Positions 18,823-26,809 of a stretch of DNA of 64,000 bases are shown one piece after another. The notes beneath the pieces are model-generated. The model was not told where the DNA came from. It ran no database searches and saw only the letters and a program-made list of their open reading frames with translations. This DNA is from UBA7359 sp041689615 (lineage in GTDB: Bacteria > Pseudomonadota > Gammaproteobacteria > Eutrophobiales > Eutrophobiaceae): contig JBDNFW010000063.1 of NCBI GenBank assembly GCA_041689615.1, positions 1 to 64,000 on the forward strand. Direction: 5' to 3'. The translations under genes and the position numbers were made by a program. Positions within the stretch are counted from its first letter, which is position 1. Each line of letters opens with the position of its first letter.

Positions 18823-18879
18823 TTTGTCACAAAACTGTCATATTCTTTTAACTTTGATGTCATGTGATGCGGAGATAAT
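18823..18879 (+). promoter_or_regulatory. Extended PhoB box and -10 of pstS
   Basis: Half-sites TGTCAC (18825), TGTCAT (18836) and TGTCAT (18858) fall on an 11-base grid, with the 18847 position degenerate. A GATAAT -10 candidate is at 18874-18879. The pstS start is at 18937 with AAAGGAG before it. Confidence 0.85.
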
Positions 18880-18936
18880 ACGCCTACTTAATTTTTAAAC
18901 TATTTCAGTTCACTATCTCAAAGGAGATAAATCAAA

Positions 18937-19905
18937 ATGACTATTAAGAGACTTTCCGCAATTTTAATTGCACTTTCTCTCTCATTACCAGTAATGGCGG
19001 AAGACAAGATTGATGCAGGCTTGACTGACTATGCCAAGGCGAGTGGTGTATCAGGTAACATCAGTAGTGTGGGTTCAGACACTTTAGCGAACCTGATGAC
19101 GTTTTGGGCGGAAGAATTTAAACGCCTCTATCCAAATGTTAATGTTCAAATTCAAGCAGCAGGTTCTTCAACTGCACCACCAGCATTAAGCGAAGGTACT
19201 TCTAACTTTGGTCCAATGAGTCGTAAGATGAAAGACAAAGAAATACAAGCATTCGAAGGAAAGTTCGGATACAAGCCTACTGCCATTGCAGTTGCGATTG
19301 ATGCTCTGGCTGTTTATGTTAATAAAGATAATCCTATTGAAGGACTTTCAATTCCACAAGTCGATACCATGTTCTCTGCAACACGTAAGTGTGGTTATGA
19401 AAGTGATATTACTACCTGGGGTCAACTTGGCTTAACAGGTGATTGGGCAAACCGTCCAGTTCAGTTATATGGTCGTAATTCAGTATCAGGTACTTATGGA
19501 TACTTCAAAGACGAAGCGCTATGTAAAGGTGATTACAAAGATAGCGTTAATGAACAACCAGGATCAGCTTCTGTTGTTCAAGGTATTACCAAATCACTTA
19601 ATGGTATAGGTTATTCTGGTATTGGTTATAAAACATCAGGTGTTAAAGCAGTACCGCTAGCTAAAAAAGACGGTGGCGAATTTATTGAAGCAACACCTGT
19701 CAATGCATCTGCTGGTAAATACCCATTAGGACGTTTCCTGTATGTTTATGTTAACAAGCAACCAAACAAAGCACTGCCTCCTTTAGAAACTGAATTCATG
19801 AAAATGGTTCTTTCTAAAACAGGACAGCTTGTTGTTGTAAAAGATGGTTATATTCCTTTACCAGCAAAAGTAGCTGAAAAAGAATTGGCAAAACTTGCTA
19901 ACTAA
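18937..19905 (+). CDS. pstS: Periplasmic phosphate-binding protein PstS
   Basis: The protein has 322 residues with a signal peptide ending at VMAED. The phosphate-cradling segments are visible: SSVGSDTLANL, AAGSSTAPPAL and GRNSVSGTYGYF. The sequence looks like the Pseudomonas-type PstS more than the E. coli one. It binds phosphate in the periplasm for PstCAB. It has its own PhoB promoter and terminator and is separated from pstC by 1.3 kb of repeats and a toxin-antitoxin remnant. Confidence 0.95.
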   Translation: MTIKRLSAILIALSLSLPVMAEDKIDAGLTDYAKASGVSGNISSVGSDTLANLMTFWAEEFKRLYPNVNVQIQAAGSSTAPPALSEGTSNFGPMSRKMKDKEIQAFEGKFGYKPTAIAVAIDALAVYVNKDNPIEGLSIPQVDTMFSATRKCGYESDITTWGQLGLTGDWANRPVQLYGRNSVSGTYGYFKDEALCKGDYKDSVNEQPGSASVVQGITKSLNGIGYSGIGYKTSGVKAVPLAKKDGGEFIEATPVNASAGKYPLGRFLYVYVNKQPNKALPPLETEFMKMVLSKTGQLVVVKDGYIPLPAKVAEKELAKLAN

Positions 19906-19936
19906 TATTTACACGATGTAATGTACGTCGCGAGAC

Positions 19937-20244
19937 GCTTACATGAATGTAAGCGGTAGAGCGAAGCAGGAGCTAGAGCCGAGGGCAGGACGCCCGTAGC
20001 GACGAAAGACACGACGTTTATCTAAATCCCTCTCTGCTAAATGTCTGTAACCCAACCCCGCTTCGGCGGGGTTTTTTATTTACAAGGACGTAATGTATGT
20101 CGTTTGTGCAGGAGCACACAAACGACGATGTTCAGGATGAACTAGCAGGATTTTTGCTCGAAGCACCAACAGTAGGCGCTTTAGGCGACGTCAGGAACAG
20201 TTACCGAGGAGTCCATGAACGGCGTGGTGATGAGCTTGTGTTTT
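19937..20244. repeat. Hairpin mosaic (copy 5) after pstS
   Basis: This occupies much of the 725-base gap between pstS and the antitoxin gene. It holds GCTTACATGAATGTAAGC (19937-19954), further AGGA-centred hairpins in 19964-19996, the pstS terminator, and a strong hairpin around GCAGGAGC (20101-20124) flanked by sequence shared in reverse with 2262-2320. A block shared with 2310-2335 and a 25-base block matching 14844-14868 in reverse complement (20220-20244) follow. From about 20262 to 20580 I see no convincing gene; the 112-codon frame starting at 20097 runs through the repeats. Confidence 0.7.
20054..20077 (+). terminator. Terminator of pstS
   Basis: AACCCCGC-TTCG-GCGGGGTT is followed by a T run. 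It lies 150 bases past the pstS stop and has the same stem and loop as the porin terminator at 14965-14988. Confidence 0.88.
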
Positions 20245-20588
20245 TAAATTTTGGCAAGCGCAGGAATCTGCTGCTACGAATTCAGCATCTAATGTTGCTG
20301 CGTTGTGTCGAAAGTTGTAGATTTAAAAAGGTTGTAATTAGTGACTATTATATAGAATCTTTCCCGCATAATAGAAACAAGAAAAATAATAGAATGGTTA
20401 AACTGCTAGAAGAACAAGAACATATTTACTTTTAAAAACAATTCGAAAAATTAGTCGGGTGTTCTGTTAATAATGTTTATGAGAAAGAATTCCTTATAAA
20501 CATACTGATACAAAAAATAAATGGAAATAAAAGGAACTCTAACTGGCTCTGAAATGCCAGCTACTCTCGCCATACCTTCTGTTTGACG

Positions 20589-20602
20589 TTATAGCGTTAT
20601 AA
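20589..20602 (+). promoter_or_regulatory. Candidate operator of the RHH-RelE pair
   Basis: TTATA-GCGT-TATAA is an inverted repeat just downstream of TTGACG (20583-20588), a likely -35. It sits where a ribbon-helix-helix antitoxin would repress its own promoter, 29 bases before the antitoxin start. The start has a good AAGGAG site. Confidence 0.5.
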
Positions 20603-20630
20603 TGCATATATCAATGAAGGAGATTTTATC

Positions 20631-20864
20631 ATGAGCAATTTATCCAAAAGATCCACGGTTTACTTTGACCCCGCTATTCATCAGGCTTTGAGAGTTAAAG
20701 CAGCTTCAACAAACCTTTCAGTTTCAGATTTAGTGAATGAGGCTGTGCGTGTGCAAATGTCAGAAGATCAGGAAGACCTGCGGGCGTTTTCAGAAAGAGT
20801 CAATGAGCCAGAAATGAGTTATGAAACCTTGCTCAATGATTTAAAGAAACATGACAAAATATAA
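20631..20864 (+). CDS. Ribbon-helix-helix antitoxin
   Basis: The protein has 77 residues. The N-terminal strand STVYFDPAIHQALRVKAA and the following helix LSVSDLVNEAVRVQM form a CopG-type ribbon-helix-helix DNA-binding domain. The acidic C-terminus would wrap a toxin. The reading frame is intact. Its stop overlaps the start of the downstream RelE-type gene by 14 bases, the usual layout for antitoxin-first modules. Confidence 0.8.
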   Translation: MSNLSKRSTVYFDPAIHQALRVKAASTNLSVSDLVNEAVRVQMSEDQEDLRAFSERVNEPEMSYETLLNDLKKHDKI

Positions 20865-21113
20865 AATAACGTTTAAACGTTCAGTTTCAAAAGATTTGCG
20901 AAATATTCCTAAGAAAGATGTCAGGCGAATTCTTAAACAAATTGATATGTTGGCAAGTGATCCAAGGGCTGAGGGATGTATTAAGCTTTCTGGTCAGGAG
21001 TATTATAGAATTCGAGTAGGCTTTATCGAATTATATATGAAATACAAGACTTAAAACTTATAGTTCAAGTGGTTAAGGTTGCTCATAGATCAAGTATTTA
21101 TAAAGGCAGTTAA
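20851..21113 (+). pseudogene. RelE/ParE-type toxin with a frameshift
   Basis: The first 57 codons encode a RelE-superfamily toxin (ITFKRSVSKDLRNIPKKDVRRIL, then YYRIRVG). At about 21021-21024 the frame breaks and a stop follows 10 codons later. Reading on in another frame gives YRIIYEIQDLKLIVQVVKV and AHRSSIYKGS up to a stop at 21111-21113. That is exactly the expected RelE C-terminus. One missing base explains it. As it stands the product lacks the C-terminal strand and helix and is probably inactive. Confidence 0.85.
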
Positions 21114-21171
21114 CAAAATATTATCTAATTAGTAACTCCCCCAAACCCAGATTTTACGACAATATCCCGCC

Positions 21172-21206
21172 TTTGTAACAAAACTGTCATAAAGCAATTC
21201 TAGAAT
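21172..21206 (+). promoter_or_regulatory. PhoB box and -10 of pstC
   Basis: TTTGTAAC and CTGTCAT give half-sites at 21174 and 21185, 11 bases apart. Ten bases beyond lies TAGAAT (21201-21206), then 7 bases to ATG 21214. The geometry is the same as upstream of phoB and suggests a transcript starting at or next to the start codon. Confidence 0.75.
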
Positions 21207-21213
21207 GGCGCTC

Positions 21214-23502
21214 ATGAATAATAATGAAAATGTTGCTGATGTTGCGCTGCCTGATTTTAACTCTAAATCAGCGAGTAATTATCGTAAATGGCGCCATGTT
21301 AAGGATGTCGCAACCCGCTATTTAATGGCTTTTGGTGGGATTGGTGTCATTGCTGCGATTGTGTTGATCGCGTTTTATTTGTTCTATGTCGTTATTCCGA
21401 TGTTCAAGTCGGCGCATATTGAATCTATAGCAACTTATTCCGTTCCTGAGACTGCTAGTACAAATAGCAAGACATTGGTTTATGCCATGGAAGAGCAGCG
21501 CGAAGTAGCGCTACGTGTAACTGACCAGGGTCAGGGCGTGTTCTTTTCTACTGATAACGGCCAGATTCGTAAAACGATCGATTTTAATATTCCAGCAGAT
21601 GTTTCAATTACATCGGTATCGACTGGCGATCCGACTGAAAGAACGGTTGGTTTAGGTTTATCGAATGGGACGGTCTTGTTTTTTCAACATGATTATGCGG
21701 TAACGTACCCAAATGACGTTCGTAAGATTACACCTGATATTTATTTCCCTTTTGGTGACCAACCTATTCAGGTTAATGCAACGGGTGAGCCAATAAGAGA
21801 ACTCAGTGTTCAATATGATGGTGAGCAAGCAACGATAGCTGCGCATGGATCTCACGCACAAATAAATCTGGTAAATTTTGTAAAAGAAGAATCTTTTTTA
21901 AGTGATGAAGTAGAAATCATTCGCGAAGAAAGCGTTATCGCAATTGATACAGAAGAGATAGTTGATTTAAAGCTGGATATAGAACAGCGAGAATTATATG
22001 TAGCAGATTTGTCCGGCAATGTTTATTACTACGATATAAGAAATAAAACAGAACCGCGCTTGGTACAAAAAGTAAAAGCAGTTGCAGATAATGTACGTAT
22101 TACTGCGCTGGAATTTTTAGCGGGCGGTATATCAATTTTAATTGGCGATTCAAGTGGACAAATTGCACAGTGGTTTCCGGTTAGAGATGAAGATAATAAT
22201 TACACGCTGCAACATATAAGATCATTTAATAAACAAAAGTCTCCTATTACAGCCATTGCGCCTGAATATTCGCGCAAAGGTTTTATTGCTGTTGATGAAA
22301 GCGGAAAGATGGGGATATATCATACAACGGCACATCGTACTGTTTTGCTTAAACAGATTGATGAACATGCATTAAATACACTTACTATTTCGCCGAGAGC
22401 AAATGCTGCTTTAATTGAAAACGACAAAGGCCAATTACAGTTTTGGCATGTTGATAATGAACACCCTGAGATTTCATTTCAATCTATCTGGGGAAAGGTC
22501 CGGTATGAAAGTCGAGATAAGCCGAAATACATTTGGCAATCATCATCGGCAAGTAGTGATTTTGAACCTAAGTTTAGTTTAACGCCACTAGCTTACGGAA
22601 CATTTAAAGCGGCTTTCTATGCAATGTTGTTTGCTATTCCATTATCGATATTTGGGGCAATGTACACAGCTTATTTTATGGCGCCAAAAATGCGTCAGGT
22701 CGTTAAGCCAACCATTGAAATAATGGAAGCATTGCCTACAGTTATCCTTGGTTTTCTTGCAGGCCTCTGGTTAGCGCCATTTGTAGAAACACATTTGCCA
22801 GGCATGTTTGTTTTAATTGTATTTGTTCCTATAAGTATTGTTATGGCAGCCGCAGCTTGGGAATTTATTCCCGATCATATTAAGCATAGGGTGCCGGATG
22901 GTTGGGAAGCGGCTTTATTAATGCCAGTCATTATTCTTGCTGTGGTGTTTTCAATTGGAATAAGTCAGCCGATCGAAAATCTGTTTTTTGGTGGTAACTT
23001 GCCGTTATGGTTAAGTACAGAAATGGGAATTACATATGACCAACGTAATTCACTGGTGGTTGGTATTGCTATGGGCTTCGCCGTTATCCCAACAATATTT
23101 TCTATCAGTGAAGATGCGATCTATAGCGTACCTAAACATTTAACAACAGGCTCGTTAGCACTAGGCGCGACATCATGGCAAACCATGGTGCGTGTTATTT
23201 TGTTAACAGCAAGCCCCGGAATATTTTCTGCAGTCATGATTGGTTTAGGCCGAGCTGTTGGTGAAACAATGATTGTTGTTATGGCAACAGGTAATACCGC
23301 CATTATGGACATGAGTATCTTCGAAGGTTTTCGTGCTATGTCGGCAAACATTGCAGTAGAAATGCCTGAAACAGAAGTTAATAGCACGCACTACAGAATA
23401 CTATTTCTTGGCGCACTGGTTTTATTCGCAGCGACATTTTTTCTTAACACGATTGCAGAAGTTGTTCGGCAACGTTTACGTACTAAATACAGTTCACTTT
23501 AA
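21214..23502 (+). CDS. pstC: Phosphate ABC transporter permease PstC (long form)
   Basis: The protein has 762 residues from ATG 21214; an ATG three codons earlier overlaps the -10 box. A first membrane helix (about 45-70) is followed by a large periplasmic region of some 350 residues with repeated WD40-like strands. The ABC permease core then follows, with the EAA-type loop LTTGSLALGATSWQTMVRV. E. coli PstC has about 320 residues; the long form is common in Pseudomonas and relatives. It forms the inner-membrane phosphate channel with PstA, whose gene starts on the next base. Confidence 0.93.
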   Translation: MNNNENVADVALPDFNSKSASNYRKWRHVKDVATRYLMAFGGIGVIAAIVLIAFYLFYVVIPMFKSAHIESIATYSVPETASTNSKTLVYAMEEQREVALRVTDQGQGVFFSTDNGQIRKTIDFNIPADVSITSVSTGDPTERTVGLGLSNGTVLFFQHDYAVTYPNDVRKITPDIYFPFGDQPIQVNATGEPIRELSVQYDGEQATIAAHGSHAQINLVNFVKEESFLSDEVEIIREESVIAIDTEEIVDLKLDIEQRELYVADLSGNVYYYDIRNKTEPRLVQKVKAVADNVRITALEFLAGGISILIGDSSGQIAQWFPVRDEDNNYTLQHIRSFNKQKSPITAIAPEYSRKGFIAVDESGKMGIYHTTAHRTVLLKQIDEHALNTLTISPRANAALIENDKGQLQFWHVDNEHPEISFQSIWGKVRYESRDKPKYIWQSSSASSDFEPKFSLTPLAYGTFKAAFYAMLFAIPLSIFGAMYTAYFMAPKMRQVVKPTIEIMEALPTVILGFLAGLWLAPFVETHLPGMFVLIVFVPISIVMAAAAWEFIPDHIKHRVPDGWEAALLMPVIILAVVFSIGISQPIENLFFGGNLPLWLSTEMGITYDQRNSLVVGIAMGFAVIPTIFSISEDAIYSVPKHLTTGSLALGATSWQTMVRVILLTASPGIFSAVMIGLGRAVGETMIVVMATGNTAIMDMSIFEGFRAMSANIAVEMPETEVNSTHYRILFLGALVLFAATFFLNTIAEVVRQRLRTKYSSL

Positions 23503-25161
23503 ATGAAAGCAAAAATAAAAAGTTGGTTTGATTCAGGAACGCCTTATGTCTGGTTGAATGCAGGTGCGGTTTCTATTTCTGTGATTATGGTTGCAGGCTT
23601 GATTGGATTAATTGCTGTTCGTGGTCTGGGACATTTTTGGCCAGCTGATGTTGTTGCGTTTGATTATTATGCAGAGCCTGATAGCGAAGCGGTTCGATTG
23701 ATGGGTGAGATTGTTGATGAAGAAACCGTGTCTCGTTCTCGAGCAGGAAATCCTGGTTATGGTGGCGAAACGATTACACGCGATTTACTAAAAACAGGTA
23801 ATAGAGACGTATCGGGTCTTGATTTTCGCTGGATACTAAATGCTGGTATAAAAAATGATACATATCCTGATGATGCGATGATCGTTGAACGACGTGAGTG
23901 GGGTAATTTTTATGGTTACCTTACCGAGTTAGAACTGGATGGAGAGAAGATTGCTTACAGTGATTCATCCTGGAATGTTTTTCAGCAGGCAATAGGAAAA
24001 AATAATGATGTGTTTGATGACATTCGGCACATAGAAAAAGATTTAATTGGTGGTATTAACTACAAGATGGAACGTCTGCGTCTTAAAGAACGCGGTCTGG
24101 AGTTAAAAGGAAATAACACACCGGAAAAACTTAAGGACTTAATTCAACAGCGTGAAACCTTACAGCTCGAATACAATAGTTATACTGCAGAGTTAGAAAA
24201 ATTATACGGCGTGTTAAATAGTTCCAGCTTTTCAGCTAAAACAGCCAGTGGCAAAGTAGTTAAGATTGGTTTTTCAAAAATTGTTCGAGCCTATCGACCA
24301 AATGCAATGAACTTGTTTGAAAAATGTATTTTCTATGCTGAAAAACTTTGGGAATTCTTGTCGGCTGATCCGCGTGAAGCCAATACTGAAGGTGGTATTT
24401 TCCCTGCAATATTTGGTACGGTATTAATGGTGATGATTATGGCCGTATTGGTAACGCCATTTGGTGTTATCGCTGCAGTGTATTTACGTGAGTATGCAAC
24501 ACAAGGTCCTATTACTCGCTTAATTAGAATTGCGGTGAATAATTTAGCGGGCGTACCTTCGGTTGTTTACGGCGTGTTCGGCCTTGGCTTTTTTGTTTAT
24601 TTTCTGGGCGGCTCTATTGATGAACTCTTTTTTCCTGCGTCATTGCCCGCGCCGACATTTGGAACACCGGGTTTGCTTTGGGCATCGTTAACACTGGCTA
24701 TCTTAACCGTCCCGGTTGTTATTGTTGCGACAGAGGAAGGTCTTTCGCGTGTACCTCGTGCCATTCGCGAAGGTAGTTTAGCTTTAGGTGCGACAAAGGC
24801 TGAAACGATGTGGCGCACGGTATTACCGATGACCGCTTCTGCAATGATTACCGGTTTGATTCTGGCAGTTGCTAGAGCAGCAGGCGAAGTCGCGCCATTA
24901 ATGTTAGTAGGTGTTGTCAAATTAGCGCCATCATTAGGTCTAGACGGAAATGCACCGTTCTTACATCTAGACAGAAAATTTATGCATTTAGGTTTTCATA
25001 TCTATGATGTTGGCTTCCAAAGCCCAAACGTTGAAGCAGCGCGACCGCTGGTATATGCAACAGCATTGTTATTAGTCGTATTAATTATCATATTAAACCT
25101 GACAGCTATACGGATTCGTAATAATCTTAGGGAGAAATACCGTGCAGCAGAAGAATCTTAA
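23503..25161 (+). CDS. pstA: Phosphate ABC transporter permease PstA (DUF3333 form)
   Basis: The protein has 552 residues. One N-terminal membrane helix leads into a DUF3333-like periplasmic region with a coiled segment (about residues 180-245). The permease core has the loop IREGSLALGATKAETMWRTVLP. E. coli PstA is about 296 residues; this extended form pairs with the long PstC. It begins directly after the pstC stop and overlaps the presumed pstB start by 20 bases. Confidence 0.93.
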   Translation: MKAKIKSWFDSGTPYVWLNAGAVSISVIMVAGLIGLIAVRGLGHFWPADVVAFDYYAEPDSEAVRLMGEIVDEETVSRSRAGNPGYGGETITRDLLKTGNRDVSGLDFRWILNAGIKNDTYPDDAMIVERREWGNFYGYLTELELDGEKIAYSDSSWNVFQQAIGKNNDVFDDIRHIEKDLIGGINYKMERLRLKERGLELKGNNTPEKLKDLIQQRETLQLEYNSYTAELEKLYGVLNSSSFSAKTASGKVVKIGFSKIVRAYRPNAMNLFEKCIFYAEKLWEFLSADPREANTEGGIFPAIFGTVLMVMIMAVLVTPFGVIAAVYLREYATQGPITRLIRIAVNNLAGVPSVVYGVFGLGFFVYFLGGSIDELFFPASLPAPTFGTPGLLWASLTLAILTVPVVIVATEEGLSRVPRAIREGSLALGATKAETMWRTVLPMTASAMITGLILAVARAAGEVAPLMLVGVVKLAPSLGLDGNAPFLHLDRKFMHLGFHIYDVGFQSPNVEAARPLVYATALLLVVLIIILNLTAIRIRNNLREKYRAAEES

Positions 25162-26035
25162 TCTAAAAAATGAATATTCTGGGGAAGAACCTGTGACTGA
25201 ATCAAGTGCAACCACGCCGACACATTCGATGGACTTAAGCGGTATTGTTAAGTCTGAAGGCGAATCAAATCTGGCCGATGAAAAAGTCTGTATTGAAGTT
25301 AACAATTTCAATTTGTTTTACAGTGGCAAACAGGCTTTGAAAGATATTAGTTTGACGATTCCTGAAAAGAAGGTCACTGCTTTTATTGGTCCTAGTGGTT
25401 GTGGTAAGTCAACATTGTTACGTTGTTTTAATCGTATGAATGATCTGGTTGATGGTGTAACAACGACAGGAAACATTAAACTAGAAGGTAACGATATCTT
25501 TGATGAAAATGTCAATGTTGCTGATCTACGTCGTCGCGTTGGTATGGTATTTCAAAAACCAAATCCTTTTCCAAAATCTATTTATGAAAATGTAGCCTAT
25601 GGATTACGCATTCAGGGAATAAGTGATCGACGTACGATTGATACCGTTGTTGAAAAATCGTTAAGAGGCGCGGCACTTTGGGATGAAGTAAAAGATCGTC
25701 TTGATGATTTGGCAATGGTTTTGTCTGGAGGTCAACAACAACGTCTTGTTATCGCTCGTGCAATCGCTATTGAACCGGAAGTGATTTTATTGGATGAACC
25801 TGCATCAGCATTGGATCCAATATCGACATTAAAAATTGAAGAATTAATTTATGAATTAAAAGATAAATTCACCATCGTCATTGTGACGCATAATATGCAG
25901 CAGGCAGCGCGCGTATCGGATTACACCGCGTATTTATATATGGGTGAGATGATTGAGTTTAATGATACAAGTACCTTGTTTACAAATCCTGGTGAAAAGA
26001 TGACAGAAGATTATATTACAGGGCGTTACGGTTAA
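25142..26035 (+). CDS. pstB: Phosphate ABC transporter ATPase PstB
   Basis: The protein has up to 297 residues. Walker A is GPSGCGKST, the signature is LSGGQQQR and Walker B is VILLDEPASALDP; the phosphate-type Q-loop FQKPNPFPKSIYENVAYG identifies PstB. The GTG at 25142 gives a long disordered leader of about 45 residues. GTG 25193, preceded by GGGGAAG, is a better-supported start and removes 17 of them. It powers PstCA and signals with PhoU to PhoR. Confidence 0.95.
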   Translation: MQQKNLNLKNEYSGEEPVTESSATTPTHSMDLSGIVKSEGESNLADEKVCIEVNNFNLFYSGKQALKDISLTIPEKKVTAFIGPSGCGKSTLLRCFNRMNDLVDGVTTTGNIKLEGNDIFDENVNVADLRRRVGMVFQKPNPFPKSIYENVAYGLRIQGISDRRTIDTVVEKSLRGAALWDEVKDRLDDLAMVLSGGQQQRLVIARAIAIEPEVILLDEPASALDPISTLKIEELIYELKDKFTIVIVTHNMQQAARVSDYTAYLYMGEMIEFNDTSTLFTNPGEKMTEDYITGRYG

Positions 26036-26059
26036 TCAGGTTTTATTGGAGAGAGACAA

Positions 26060-26770
26060 ATGAGTTACGGTGCACAACATATTTCTAAACAGTTTGATGA
26101 CGAACTGGAAAATGTACGCGGTAAAGTTCTGGCTATGGGTGGTCTTGTTGAGCAACAGTTGAATAATGCTCTTAGATCTTTAATTGAAAGCGAGACAGAT
26201 TTAGCTGAGTTGGTTATTGAAACTGAAGTTCAGGTCAATACCTATGAAGTCACGATTGATCAGGAATGCACAAAAATTCTGGCTAGACGACAACCTGCTG
26301 CTAGTGATTTGCGATTAGTCATGGCTATTACCAAAACAATTACCGATTTGGAACGTGTTGGTGACGAGGCTGAAAAAGTTGCCAAGATGGCGCTAGAGTT
26401 ATCAGAAAAACATGGGCCGAAATCTTATTACGTTGGTATTAACGCAATGGGTAATCTGGTGAGTCGTATGTTACATGATTCGCTTGATGCGTTTGCCCGT
26501 ATGGATTCAAAACAAGCGGTAGCCGTTGCAGGGAAGGAACCCGAATCAGATGATCAATACAGCGCAATTTTAAGACAACTTATTACTTACATGATGGAAG
26601 ATGCCAGAAATATTAGCGGCACGCTGGATGCGATGTGGACTGCTCGTGCATTAGAACGTGTTGGTGATCATGCTCGTAACATTTGTGAAAATATTATTTA
26701 TCTGGTTGAAGGTAAAGATGTGCGTCATTTCAGTATTGAACAAATGGAACAGATCCTTGCAGAGGATTAG
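26060..26770 (+). CDS. phoU: Phosphate signalling protein PhoU
   Basis: The protein has 236 residues: two repeated three-helix bundles with the metal-binding motifs ERVGDEAEK and ERVGDHARN. PhoU links Pst transport activity to PhoR and keeps the regulon off in high phosphate. It follows pstB by 24 bases with GGAGAGA before ATG, and ends the pstCAB-phoU operon, convergent with the PiT gene. Confidence 0.95.
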   Translation: MSYGAQHISKQFDDELENVRGKVLAMGGLVEQQLNNALRSLIESETDLAELVIETEVQVNTYEVTIDQECTKILARRQPAASDLRLVMAITKTITDLERVGDEAEKVAKMALELSEKHGPKSYYVGINAMGNLVSRMLHDSLDAFARMDSKQAVAVAGKEPESDDQYSAILRQLITYMMEDARNISGTLDAMWTARALERVGDHARNICENIIYLVEGKDVRHFSIEQMEQILAED

Positions 26771-26809
26771 AGTAAGTTTTAAATCAGAATATTTTTTTGG
26801 TTTTTCTTT

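Noticed and set aside
20097..20435. Open frame of 112 codons after pstS
   Set aside because: Its first half is made of hairpin-repeat sequence also present at 2262-2335 and 14844-14868, it has no ribosome site, and the translation resembles no protein.
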